Of a stretch of 64,000 nucleotides of DNA, positions 11,138 through 22,763 are shown one piece after another. The notes beneath the pieces are model-generated. The model worked only from the letters and a program-made list of their open reading frames with translations. It did no database searches and had not been told where the DNA came from. The stretch is from Azolla caroliniana (Eukaryota > Polypodiophyta): contig JBHGNT010000015.1 of the NCBI GenBank assembly GCA_043228905.1, forward strand, positions 9,052,001 through 9,116,000, given 5' to 3'. Made by a program: the position numbers and the translations under genes. Numbering within the stretch: position 1 is the stretch's first letter; each line of letters opens with the position of its first letter.

Positions 11138-12822
11138 ATGGATGAAGAATCTATTATTGAAGTGTTTGAACATGAGAGGGATGATGAAGATAAACCTTTG
11201 GGCATTGTAAGTGAGAGGAACTCTTACATATTCAAAGATCCAAGTGGAAATAATTGTGGACCGTATATTTTATGAACCATTTTCCTTTGTGTACACAAAA
11301 AATAATATTTTGAATGGGAAACAAGAAGAGAAATGACATTTAAAAGAAAATAAAGTCTATATCAAGCCTAGTATTGATAAACAAAAAGTCTCTTCAAAAG
11401 AATCATGCATTAATGTTGAGGGTTCATTGTTGAGTCAAGCCGGGACAATTTTAAAGATACATCTCCAATTGAAACAATCAAGGATAAGATTCCTAGAGAT
11501 GTTTTAGGTAAATGGATGATAGAATGTAATAGGATACGTGTAAAATTAAGTAATGCTACAATTCCTGGAGATTATAAAATTGAGTTGAATTGAAGGTTAA
11601 GGATTTTTGTGGAAAAACAATCATAAGATTATGGTGCAATGAGTGTGGAGAACCCTATGGTGCTGGTTCTACGGAAGCAAAAGTAGCAAATGTGTGTCTT
11701 AATAATTTTTTTAGAAGTCATTAAGAGCCGAAGTCATGAAAAACGATATTATGCTCCAAGGGGTTAAGCCAACAAGATGAATCAATAAACTTATCTAAAA
11801 TAGATGACGAGGCCTATATCAACTTTTCATTGGAAGTTCTCAAGACTTTTAATGACACTACAAGTGGTAAGCATGTTTGTACTTTAAACCTTAATATTGT
11901 AGTTATGAATAATATGCTAATATATGTGAGAACTGTTTTTTTATAGACGCAGAATTTGATTTACTAGAGACAACACTTCATGGATATATATATAAGGCAA
12001 TGGTGAAGGTAAAATGCAAAATTGATGGATCTTGGTTACCATTATGCCCTCCAAGGAGTGATTTGTCAACAATTTTGTTTGAACACATACAATCCAAGAT
12101 CCATCTAAAGGCAATGGAGATGGTTCGACATGCTAGTACACCAATAATGAATGGATTTCCAGGTCATCCACGAAAACAAGAAGCTTTACCTTCAAATCAA
12201 CAAACCTTGAACAAATTTCTTATTTCAACCTTGTGACCTTCGTCTAGTCAAGAATGTGAGTTCTCTAGTCCACATTATTTTGGTTTGTCACTATTGTGTT
12301 GGGGGATATTGGCATAACAACATAATGATAAATGATGAAGAAATACATGTAAAATCATTTCTCATGGAGCCTTATGGTTCTCTAAGACTTACACCAAAGC
12401 CATTGTGATGTATGAGATGCAAGGATGTGTTATTGATGGATGTTTTCGCCATTTTCATTGTAAAACAGTATCCAAGATTGAAGAACCCTTTCATAATCTT
12501 ACATGTGAAAAATGTAATGATTTCCGTATGATGGTGTATAGGGAGCGCAGGGATAAAGTCCAAAGAGGTAATCGAGGAACTGGGGAGGGTAGGAGACTAG
12601 ATTATCTTACTCAAGAAGACACAATAAAGGAAATGTCAAGTTCTAAACAAACCATATGTCGCGCTCATAGATAAATATGGTGGTTAGCTTGCAAAGTTGC
12701 AATGCTTTCGGTAAAGGTAATGACTCTCAAGGAAGCATCCCTTAAGAGTGTGGAACGGAAGGATGTTTGAATATTTTGTAATAACATTATTGAGGCTCAT
12801 CGAGCTCAAAAATTTGGTGGAA
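11138..12822 (+). pseudogene. Unrecognised host-like gene, 5' part
   Basis: Coding-like DNA unrelated to the retroelements. Pieces: an ATG frame at 11138-11275; a segment with a CxxC pair (WCNECGEPYGAG) near 11635; an exon ending at 11866, joined across an 80-bp intron to a frame running to 12236 (about 96 codons after the intron); and a Cys-rich stretch near 12405-12540 (CFRHFHC ... LTCEKCNDF) suggesting a metal-binding module, followed by a frame reaching about 12674. Stops and frame changes between pieces suggest decay or unrecognised introns. The gene resumes at 19886 after the B insertion. I do not recognise the family. A captured or DNA-transposon gene is an alternative. Confidence 0.55.
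11867..11946 (+). other. Spliceosomal intron, 80 bp
   Basis: Donor GTAAGC after ACAAGTG and acceptor TTTTTTTATAG before ACGC, with an AT-rich body. Removing it joins two open frames in phase 1. Length and composition fit a plant intron. Inferred from sequence only. Confidence 0.7.
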
Positions 12823-12827
12823 AGAAT

Positions 12828-13292
12828 TGTTACGGGCATGACCATATAATATCCCGTGGTGAGAATTGTCGTAGTATTCTATACACGTGGATAAGTGTGA
12901 GGGTTAAACAAAGAGTCTAAAGAAGGGGAGGATTACTTTTAATCCTCGGGATTGAGACAACCCATGAGGCCAAGTGTGAACATGGCTGGGGGCCTTGAGA
13001 ATTACTATAAATAAGAGGCCTAGCTACCCTCATTTCATCATGCATTGACTACGTCGAGACTCTGTCCGTGAGTGGAACGACTCTTGTAGCAAGCGCGCTA
13101 TCGTCCAGGTACGACTCGACGCCAAGGCGGTGGTATGGGACGCCGATCGAGGCTCGAGTCCGTCTCGATCCCTTCGCTCGGGGGTGGTCGGGTGGATCGG
13201 CACCCTTCTTTCTCTCTTTTCTCTCTATTCTTTCTAGATCTATCATTGATATATCCTTATTTTATGCTTACTTTAGTACCTAATCTCTAATA
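12828..13292 (+). repeat. 5' LTR of chromovirus B
   Basis: 465 bp, TGTTACGGGC...TCTAATA. TATAAATA at 13006-13013 is the likely promoter. A perfect 8-bp hairpin is at 12928-12947. Confidence 0.97.
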
Positions 13293-13294
13293 TT

Positions 13295-13306
13295 TGGTAT
13301 CAGAGC
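13295..13306 (+). other. Primer binding site, initiator-Met tRNA (B)
   Basis: TGGTATCAGAGC, two bases after the LTR end, same arrangement as in A. Confidence 0.95.
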
Positions 13307-14996
13307 CTATGTACTAACGTTTCTTTTGGTTTTCTTTTTGTCTTCGCGTGGGATGGCGATTGATCGTTGTGCGGTCGCCTTCATGCAGACAAGGATTAGC
13401 GAAAGAACTTCGGTAAATTTTCCTTAATTTTTTATCTAATTTTTCTTCTCCCTTCTATACATGTGTATACTTAATATGTAGTTTTTTTTTCATATATTCA
13501 ATGATGTTGACGTGGTATTTAATTGGTTATCTTAAACGTTTACATATGTCCACGAGGTCAATACCTCGTTTGACATATAAATCATATGTGATGAGTGTCG
13601 TATGCGTACGAGGTTACTACCTCAATTGCGTATTACGTTCACGAACATATGTTACGTTCGCGTACGAGGTCAATACCTCGATTCGTTCGAAATGATATGC
13701 GTTGGATTTACTATGCGTAAGAGGTCAATACCTCAATTGCGAATTACGCTTAACCTTATTTTCGGATGTTTCGTGTGCGTAGAGGTATATGCCTCGATTA
13801 CGTATCCCGAATACATCATTGTTGGCTATATAAAAAAAAACGATTCATTTAGTATACGCATATGTGGTCACTTATATACGTCTCTGATCGTATATATGTG
13901 ATATATTGACATATGTGTATATTTTAGATTACGTGATTCATATCAAATGTTTTCCTAATTGGGGAGAGGATTTTGGTGGCCGTCCTCACATTTTTGTGAG
14001 AATGGCGTTGTCACCATCCCTTTTATCAACAATTTTTATTGTTGAAATTCCCGTTGGTCACTTTGATCCTTCGTTACGTAACGAACCTCGTATAGCCAAA
14101 ATGATGTTGAATACGTCGGGCTTGATCCACATCAAGTAGGGTCGCTCTAATGACACACGTATCCAACATCTCCCCTCGTTACATGGATACGATGCCACCA
14201 TGAGCTCGTTCTTACGAGCGCCATTCGTAATGACGTGACCATGTGATGGGCCACATGAGCCTACGAAGACACAAGGGCTCATTCGGCTTGACCATTAGGT
14301 TACACTTTGGCATATGCCATTGTACTTACGAGGCTTGAGGGTAGGTAGCGTACAACCATAGTGGGTAATAAATGAGGGAGAAATAAGGCCACTTGACCTA
14401 TATGTTTCTTTTAAAAAAAACATATAGGGGCAAATGCCTCGCATATCTCGAATACGCCTCAAACATTAAACATTCAAGACGCGCAGCGCAATCTACTTGG
14501 TTGGCTCAAGTGTTTAATGTATTTGTCCTCGAGGTCTCGAGTTCAAATATGACCAACACCATACAACATCGTTGATACATATGACTATAATACATGTTTA
14601 GACTTTAGGTCTAAGTGCACTTCGGGGTCCTCGTAATAGGACTTAAAGAGCCGAAACCACATATGTGGGCACAGAAACATAGTTATTGTTAACATTTTTT
14701 TCGTGTATAAACTATTCATGACGCGAACATACATGGTTGAGCCTCGGGGAGCCGCCATGAAAAAAATCGATATAGAGATCAGGGAAAGGCATTCATTTGT
14801 CACCCCCATGGTTTTTAAAACACCTCTGTGTTACCATAGTAACCTGATCTTGAACCTCATCTCATACGTCTAGAGGGGTATTGACGTGAGATCATGATAT
14901 CGATTAATGTTTGCCCATGATATGTTTACACCACGACAAGATGTTATGACTATTTGTCTGACCTTATCTTATTTCTTTGCCAGAAATAATCATTCA
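13307..14996 (+). other. Untranslated leader of chromovirus B
   Basis: 1.7 kb without a credible gene. Five short hairpins of form GAGGT-N4-RCCTC lie at 13554-13567, 13610-13623, 13666-13679, 13721-13734 and 13782-13795. They are set in a repeated context with TATGCGTA and TTGCGTATTACG words. A CTCACA-TTTT-TGTGAG hairpin is at 13985-14000. A tRNA-like stretch is at about 14495-14556. Such leaders can carry dimerisation, packaging or translation signals; that role is inferred. Confidence 0.8.
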
Positions 14997-17900
14997 ATGG
15001 CTCAGAATAACGACCCGATGCCCTCCGCTCAAGCGGAAAGAACTCAAGGAAATCCTCCTGGGACAATGTCCATTGAGGCGTATATTTTACAAGTACAACA
15101 TTTCCTTAGTTCAACCGCGCAGCAGTTGACCGAATTTCGGCAATCTCAAAGTGCTCTCGAGGCACGAGTCATTAGTCTCCAAAATGAGATTAATAGACCT
15201 GATGAGCGTTAGGGTGAACCATCATTTGTCGTAAAGCCATTTACGGGAGATAAAAAGGAAAGAACCGAAGAAGCAATCTGCACGTGGCTGGGCCGATGGG
15301 AGTCTCATTTTGAGCTCTATCCCACGCCAGATAGTACGAAGATTGCATATGTCGGCCGAGAACTAGGGGGTAAGGCCGCCGCTTGGTGGCGTGGGCTCCG
15401 AACTTTGGGGAGATTGCCCGAGACCTGGACAGACTTTGTCACAGTTTTCAAGGGTCAATTTCTACAACCTCCCTCTCGAACCGAGGCAGCACAAGCTTTA
15501 ATGAACCTCTCTAGCAGGAAGTTTTCCTCGCTAGAAGACTATGTCCACCATGCTAGAACCCAAATCCAAAAATCGGGTCTAGAAGGGGACAATTGGTTAA
15601 TAGCTTGTTTTGTCAATGGCATCCCCAATTCGGACTATCACTGGATAGTGCACGATAAGGATCCAAAATCCTTCGAAGAGGCCGTTGAGATAGTTCTTCG
15701 CTATCAACGCACTTCGAAGAAGGACCATAACAAACCCAACGAAGCGCCCGGGACTAAGCAGTCGCAATTCGTTGGGAAACGCAAGACACCCAACGAATTC
15801 ATGGATCGCGATTATAAGCAACAACATCCTTTTTGCGTATTCTGCAAAAAGAAGGGTCATACAAAAGAGCAATGTCGTAAGCTCCAACGAAAAGAGCACG
15901 ACGCCAAACCTAAAGCTACAGACCATAAAGGTCAGATTCCTAATGTCCTTCAGGTCTATACACATCATTTGAGTAATTGTCAATGTTCTTTCCCTCATTA
16001 TGTATTGGGTCCCAATGATTTACTACGTGCAAACGGGTATATCAATGGATCTCCCGTACAATTTTTATTTGATTCGGGAAGCTCACACAATTTTGTGAAT
16101 GATCGTTTGGTACAGATATGGGGAATCCAACCCACCGTAAGTGATCACACCTACACGGTGCACTTGGCTGATGGAAGAGTACAACACATCAACGGGGCGA
16201 TTCATTCTTTAGGAATTTCTATTGATACCTATATAGAGGAAGTAGACTTCCATGTAATGAATCTTAGTACCATCGATGTAATACTGGGTTATCCCTGGTT
16301 TTATAATAAAAGCTCTTCTTTATTTATTGATTGGGTTCGCCATTCCATTTCTTTTGTACTCAACGATTGTACGCATTTTATTCAATGTGTAACAAAACAA
16401 TCCCTCTCGATTGTTTCCTCGTGTCCATCAATATCCGAGTTGTCTTGTTCTACGTTATTTTATTGTGTACTTGATCCGGACATTCACGTTTACAATATCG
16501 ATAATGTCTCGGGTCAATTAACATATTTTGAACAAAAACAACTTGATGAAATCGTAAACGATTTTCGTGATGTTTTTCCGAGTGAACTACCCGATGGTTT
16601 ACCTCCTAAACGTAATATAGACCATCGTATAGATATTGTACCTGGCATTGCACCCATTAGTATACCTCCGTATCGCCTAAGTCGATCTGAAGAGGATGAG
16701 GTAGCTAAGCAACTTAAGGACTATTTACGAATGGGTTATATACGTTATAGTAAATCTCCATGGGGTGCACCAGTTCTCTTGGTTAAAAAGAAAGAGGGCA
16801 CATGGCGTATGTGTATTAATTACCGACGCTTGAATAAAGTGACGATCAAGAATTCATACCCATTGCCCCGGGCTGACGATCTAATTGACCGTCTCCAGGG
16901 AGCTCGGTATTTTACAAAACTTGATCTCCGTACTGGCTACCATCAAATACGAATAAGTGAGGACGATGTTCCTAAAACAGCATTTCGTACACGCTACGGC
17001 CATTATGAGTTTTTGGTTATGCCTTTTGGTTTGACCAATGCTCCGGCTACATTTCAACAAGAAATGAATGACATTTTCCGAGAACAACTTGGAAAATTTG
17101 TCGTTATCTTCTTAGATGATATTTTAGTTTATAGCCGTACATTACAAGAACATGCTACACATGTCCGCTTTGTTTTACAAATATTGCGTGACAAACAATT
17201 TTACGCGAAGATCTCAAAATGTGAGTTCTTCAAGAAATCAATTACTTATCTTGGACATCTCATAACCGAACGAGGAGTTGAAATTGATCCTTCTCGCATC
17301 GAGAAAATCAAGCTTTGGCCCACTCTTCGGAATATTCGAGAAGTTCGATCATTCCTTGGTTTTGTCGGATTTTTGCGAAAATCTCTTCGTAATTACTCAC
17401 AATTGACGACGCCGTTTACTGATCTTCTAAAAGGTCAAACGCGTAAGTCTACAAAACCTATTGTGTGGAATGCTACACTAGACCTCGCCTTTAAGGAACT
17501 CAAGGACTTGGTATGCAAGGCTCCTTCACTTCTTTTACCCGATCCTTCAAAACCTTTTGAGGTTGAAACCGACGCAAGCGATTATGCTATAGGTGCTGTC
17601 TTGTATCAAGATGGTAAACCAATAGCATTCGAGAGTAAGAAACTTGATTCTGCTCAATGTCGGTATACCGTTCAAGAAAAGGAATTATTTGCGGTTATAC
17701 ATGCGCTCAAAACATGGCGCCATTATCTTTATGGAAATCGCTTTGTGGTAACTACGGACCACGAGTCCTTGAAATATTTTTGTGACCAACAAGACCTGAA
17801 AGGTCGTAAGGCACGATGGGCTGATCTCATCCAGGACTTTGATTTTTCCATACGATATCGTAAAGGTTCCATGAATACTGTCGCTGATGCACTAAGTCGC

Positions 17901-18905
17901 ATCCGTGAAGTTAACATGCTTAGCTTCACTGAAATAACATCAGATCTTTATGATCACCTTCGAGGAAAGTATCCTGATGACAATTATTTTGCAAAATACT
18001 GGGCAAGAGTCGAGTCTGGAACAGACACCACCACACCCTCGAAGGAATACTTCCACATTGTTATCGGTCTGCTCTACCGTAATGGGAAGGTTTGTGTTCC
18101 AGATTTACCTGAGGTCAAAAAGAGAATTCTTTTTGAATGCCATGATGCACCCTCAACAGGGCACCCTGGAATACATCGTACACTCGTTCTCATCTCCACT
18201 CAATTTTATTGGCCTAAGATGCGTCCTGACATACATAGCTATGTGACTAAATGTCACCAATGTCAGGTTAACAAAGCCGAGCGACTTAAAGCCGCAGGAC
18301 TTTTACATCCCTTGGACATTCCCAATAATAAGTGGGAAAGTATATCCATGGATTTTATTGTTAGCCTTCCTCGCACCCAAAAAGGTCAGGATGCCATATG
18401 GGTTGTGGTTGACAGACTAACTAAAATGGCCAGATTTATTGCTACTAAAACCACGGTAACAGCTCCTGAATTGGCTTACCAATTCGTTGATGAGTTATTT
18501 CGTTTTTACGGGTTACCGATGGATATCGTGAGTGACCGAGATCCGAAATTTACTAGTGACTTCTGGACGCAAGTCTTTAAGAAGTTAGAAACTACGTTGA
18601 GCATGAGCTCCATGGATCATCCTCAATCCGATGGACAGACAGAACGAGTAAATCAAATTATTGAGGACATGCTTCGAGCATACGTTGGTGCAAAACCAAC
18701 AAAATGGGAACGTTACCTCCCAATTTTGGAGTTTGCTTATAACAGCTCCAAGCATACGTCGACGGGATATAGTCCTTTTATGTTGATGTATGGATTTCAG
18801 CCACGAGCCCCGATTGATGTTAATATACATCATGATGAGTTGCGAAGTACGCAAAATTTCTTCGGGATATGCAAAATATGTTGCATATTGCACGGGATAA
18901 TATAA
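14997..18905 (+). pseudogene. gag-pol polyprotein of chromovirus B (one internal stop)
   Basis: One frame of 1303 codons from ATG 14997, interrupted only by TAG at 15210-15212 and ended early by a frameshift. Residue numbers count from that ATG: zinc knuckle 280-293 ([14 protein letters not shown]), aspartic protease DSGSS 359-363, RT catalytic FLDD 705-708, RNase H from about 855 ([14 protein letters not shown]), integrase H2C2 near 1040-1085, integrase catalytic D1119, D1180 and E1216 (35 residues between the last two). All catalytic residues are present. A one-base deletion near 18858 relative to A shifts the frame before the integrase C-terminus. It would act in virus-like particles and then in the nucleus. 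Both gag and pol lie in the same frame. Confidence 0.95.
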
Positions 18906-19429
18906 AAACAGCTCAAGATAGAGCGCGTTTTTATGCCGATCATCACAGGCAACCTCGTGTATTCAGCCCTGGATAGAAGGTATTTTTACGTGTACCTCAC
19001 AATTCTAAGACATTGTCTACGGGTAAGTGCGCTAAGTTAGCCCCACGGTTTTGTGGACCTTTTACAGTCCTCAAACGCATTGGATCATCAGCCTATCGTC
19101 TCGCTCTTCTCGATGGTGTTGGAATCCATCCAGTCTTTCATGTAAGTCGTCTAAAAGAACTTCTAGGTTCTGGCGACAATACAGTTACAACTGAAACTCT
19201 GGTTACTTCTGAAGATTTATCTTCTAAACCACATGTACCAGAAAGAATTCTCGATGTTAAAACAAAAAAATTACGTGCTAAGGAAATCCGAGAATTTAAA
19301 ATAAAATGGATGGATAAATCAATCAAAGATGCCACATGGGAACGCGAAACGACTCTAAGAACTAACTTCCCTAACTTTCCATTGCAAGAGTGCAATGTTT
19401 TAAAGAGGGGGAGTATGTTACGGGCATGA
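18906..19429 (+). pseudogene. Integrase C-terminus and chromodomain of B
   Basis: Continues pol in another frame. A TAG at 18974-18976 is shared with A. From 19013 the frame is open through the GPFTVLKRIGSSAYRL block, HPVFHVSRLKELLG, and a chromodomain-like segment (PERILDVKTKKLRAKEI ... KWMDKSIKDATWE). The stop, TGA at 19427-19429, lies inside the 3' LTR. The chromodomain places the element among chromoviruses. Confidence 0.9.
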
Positions 19430-19880
19430 CCATATAATATCCCGTGGTGAGAATTGTCGTAGTATTCTATACACGTGGATAAGTGTGAGGGTTAAACAAA
19501 GAGTCTAAAGAAGGGGAGGATTACTTTTAATCCTCGGGATTGAGACAACCCATGAGGCCAAGTGTGAACATGGCTGGGGGCCTTGAGAATTACTATAAAT
19601 AAGAGGCCTAGCTACCCTCATTTCATCATGCATTGACTACGTCGAGACTCTGTCCGTGAGTGGAACGACTCTTGTAGCAAGCGCGCTATCGTCCAGGTAC
19701 GACTCGACGCCAAGGCGGTGGTATGGGACGCCGATCGAGGCTCGAGTCCGTCTCGATCCCTTCGCTCGGGGGTGGTTGGGTGGATCGGCACCCTTCTTTC
19801 TCTCTTTTCTCTCTATTCTTTCTAGATCTATCATTGATATATCCTTATTTTATGCTTACTTTAGTACCTAATCTCTAATA
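19416..19880 (+). repeat. 3' LTR of chromovirus B
   Basis: 465 bp, preceded by the purine tract AAAGAGGGGGAGTA and followed by target duplication AGAAT. The TATA box is at 19594-19601. Confidence 0.97.
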
Positions 19881-19885
19881 AGAAT

Positions 19886-20090
19886 GCCTTATGGGATTTC
19901 TTGACAGATGTTGCACAAAACCTGACTCGAAAGCCACATGGACAACGATTTAAAGACACATCTAAGGCAATTTTTGTCATGATTAAAATGTAGGGTAGAC
20001 CAATATTACACAACGTTGTTTCTAAAAATTAGGATAGACCATCATTAAGCACTACAAAGAGATTTGAGAGAAAGGCAACTTCTTAGGGTT
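19886..20090 (+). pseudogene. Unrecognised host-like gene, 3' part
   Basis: Continues the gene split by B. Taking the AGAAT once, the frame runs directly from ...FGGKN into ALWDFLTDVAQNLTRKPHGQ. A TAG near 19991 and another near 20030 follow, at W or L positions, and a basic end (about 20060-20085). Family not recognised. Confidence 0.5.
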
Positions 20091-20880
20091 TTCTTTTTAT
20101 ATAGTTGGTCTTTATGAGGGTAACCTTTATTGTAATAAGTTTTTTAAGTAGACATTGCAATAACAAAATGATTTATTTTATTTCATTTTGATTTGGGTAA
20201 GAATATGTGAATAGATGATGTCTTACATTTCAAATGGAAACATAAAATAGGTTGCCATTTGTTTGATCAATGTGTTTGAGAAAAATAATGTTATGGCTTC
20301 ATATAAGTCTGTCCATGAAACCAAACATAATTTTAATTTGTTAGTAATTTCATTATTGATATGCATTTTGGATTGTTCCATGTGTGCTCTTTGAGATATA
20401 TATGCCAAATTCAAGATTGTTTTATTGTAAAATTACATTGTTTTTTATCACGCTATATTCTTCATATGTCTCAATAAACTAACAAAAAAACTTATATGTG
20501 GCTTATATATGTTATATCTCTAGTGTTTTTGGGTAATGTTTCCTAATTGTGTGTGCATTACTTTGTACTTTACACATTGTGTTTTCAATCTATGTGGCGG
20601 CACTTGATGAAGCATTTCTAGGAAGTGCATATGATGTTTAATGTTCATTCATAATTTTGCGAGTCATCAATTGTAAAGGCGGTCATTCATCCCTTCTAGG
20701 ATTGGAAACTATGTGTGCATGTATATTTTATGTGTAAGGGTATTTAAAATAGGTGGTTATAAAAAAAAAAATTAGTAGTAAGGGGTATTTTTATTAATCC
20801 TTTTTCTACAAAAGGGTCACTAAACTAGTAAAAACCATATGTATAAGGGGTTTATAAATGATGTCATGAACGCACATGAT
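20091..20880. other. AT-rich stretch with no recognisable gene
   Basis: About 0.8 kb of AT-rich sequence. It could include the 3' UTR of the host-like gene. It has short poly-A and poly-T runs (for example at 20761). No open frame, LTR or repeat is convincing. Confidence 0.6.
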
Positions 20881-20887
20881 ACAACCG

Positions 20888-21830
20888 TCTTATATATAGT
20901 GGAGTCCCCGGGATCCGATTCGACTATGTCATCTTCGAACTAGGCTCTTGATAACATATCCACTACCGCGTTGTCTTTTCCCGAGATGTGTCGAACCTCC
21001 GGATTAAGTGACTTAACATATGCAATCCATCTTTGCATAGCCACATTTGGTACCGTGCAACATCACATCATCCTGAGTATTGGAAGACAATCCATTTTTA
21101 TCACTACTTCGGCTCTGATCAACTAATCTCAATCTGATTTTATTTCTGACACGACTCCACATAATTCTCTTTTTACTTGTACATATCCACATCGTCTTTT
21201 GTTAGGAACCTTTGCTCTGAATTGAATTGGATATCGTGAACCATTTGAGTCGACTTGGTTGATGACCCATCCAATCCTAGTTGGACTTGTATCAACCGTG
21301 AGTATGACCAGTCAGTCATAGTTCGGCTTCTTAAGTGCTTCCGCCCTCCGTAATGTATTCTTGAGCTATTTCATGGCTTTGGTACATTCTGGTTTCCATT
21401 TGAACTTCTTACCCTTCCGCATCAAGTGATAGAGTGAGTTTGCAATGTGTGCATAGTGCGGAATCCATATGTGATAAAATGCACATGCACCAAGAAACCT
21501 ACAAACCTCGGATTGTGACTCACATATTTCCTTCATAGCTTGAATCGCATCGATCTTGACTGGTGATGGTCTTCGGCCGTAAGGCCTACATAGATGTCCG
21601 ACTACCAGTATCTCTTTTTGTCTGAATGCCAATTTCTCTCCGTAGAGTGTTAAATGCACATCTTCTAACTTCTATAGCACTTTCTCACAGTTGCGAATAT
21701 GGTCAACTACGAACTTTCGACATCCTCGATCATCCACATTCTCATCCTTTTGTTCCACCACACATCCTTTCATCGGAATGTCATCTAGGAAGGACATTGT
21801 TATCTCCGGGATGCAATCCGGAAGCAGCGT
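20888..21830 (-). pseudogene. Gypsy family C RT and RNase H fragment, reverse strand
   Basis: On the minus strand this reads from the catalytic block ITMSFLDDIPMKG (near 21795-21760) through RT C-terminal sequence (97-codon frame at 21366-21659, with GPYGRRPSP-like and CRFLGACAFYH blocks) into RNase H ending near ADMLSRA at about 20945. It is closely related to the plus-strand C element at 25900-26800 but carries stops and frameshifts. The right edge abuts the C LTR at 21831, as if the C element had inserted here. Confidence 0.85.
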
Positions 21831-22676
21831 TGTCGTAGTGTAATTCGCACACTACGTGAAAATTGCATTTTTGTCCCTCCGGATGGGACAAGGAGGAACC
21901 AGTAAGGCGAACCCGTGAGAACCAGATGAAGGAGGAATTAGTAAGGAGGAACTGGTAAGGAGGACCCGGTAAGGAGAACCGGATAAAGGAGGGACCGGCA
22001 AGGAGGACCCAGTAAGAACCGGGTCAAGGAGCCGGATAAAGAAGGCCGGTGAGAGTCTCTAACCGGATGAAGAGGCAAATTTGTAAATAGAAGAAAAGAT
22101 TGTTACGTGCATAGGGCAAAATTCAAACCCTGTACCTCCACGTAGACAAACCCCAACCTTACCATTGTACTAACTTATCCTAAGTGTTTTAAATATAAAT
22201 TTAATACGTATAAGACCTTTATTTACGCCTACCTTTATTAAAAGGTAAGTCATACATTTTTAGAATGCGTGAATACTTTATTTATAAGAAAAATGTACAC
22301 CAATAAAAAATTACTCATGCACATCTAGCGAGCATGAGCACTATATTTAGGAAATAAAAGCATAGTGTAAAAAGCAACTCATGCACATGTAGTGTGCATG
22401 AACACTTTAGAAAAAGCATGAATCTATGCTTCGCCTCTTCCATCCTTATATGAGGAGAGAAAGATGTATAGTGTTGTTGATTAGTTTGTAAGGATTGACA
22501 AATATAATATATTCGTGGGATTCACGAATTTGTCATCTAATTTATCTCCTACTGTGTAAATATTGATTAAATACACTAAACTCATGGGATTCACGAGATT
22601 CATAACTTACCTCTCTTTCTACCTATTCAATACTAGCCTTATCTCATATTGTTCTTTCTCCTAGTCCAAAACCTCA
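21831..22676 (+). repeat. 5' LTR of gypsy C
   Basis: About 846 bp, TGTCGTAGTGTAATTCGC...AAAACCTCA. It is supported by a second copy on the minus strand at 48900-49721. It contains CCGG-rich sub-repeats at about 21890-22075 and an antisense tRNA-like segment (22107-22185). Two direct repeats of the type CGTGGGATTCACGA lie near 22510 and 22585. The next bases, TGGTTCCCACCCGA from 22678, sit where a primer site should be; the tRNA was not identified. Confidence 0.85.
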
Positions 22677-22763
22677 GTGGTTCCCACCCGACTCACGCAA
22701 CGATCCGGAGCCGAAAGGCACGACACAAGTGGTGAACCTGATGTGAAACTGGGTGGCAAGGAG

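Larger units (their letters stand above)
12828..19880 (+). mobile_element. Chromovirus B (Ty3/gypsy), young and nearly intact
   Basis: Two 465-bp LTRs flanked by target duplication AGAAT (12823-12827 and 19881-19885). Only one difference between the LTRs was seen by eye (C against T in the GGGTGGTCGGG stretch), so insertion is recent. It has a primer site, a leader, one long gag-pol frame with a single internal stop, and a frameshifted integrase tail with chromodomain. It belongs to the same family as A. It lies inside the host-like gene. Confidence 0.97.

Noticed and set aside
22678-22692. TGGTTCCCACCCGA as a defined primer binding site for gypsy C.
   Set aside because: The position is right, but I could not match it to a tRNA 3' end and the second copy differs at the first bases.
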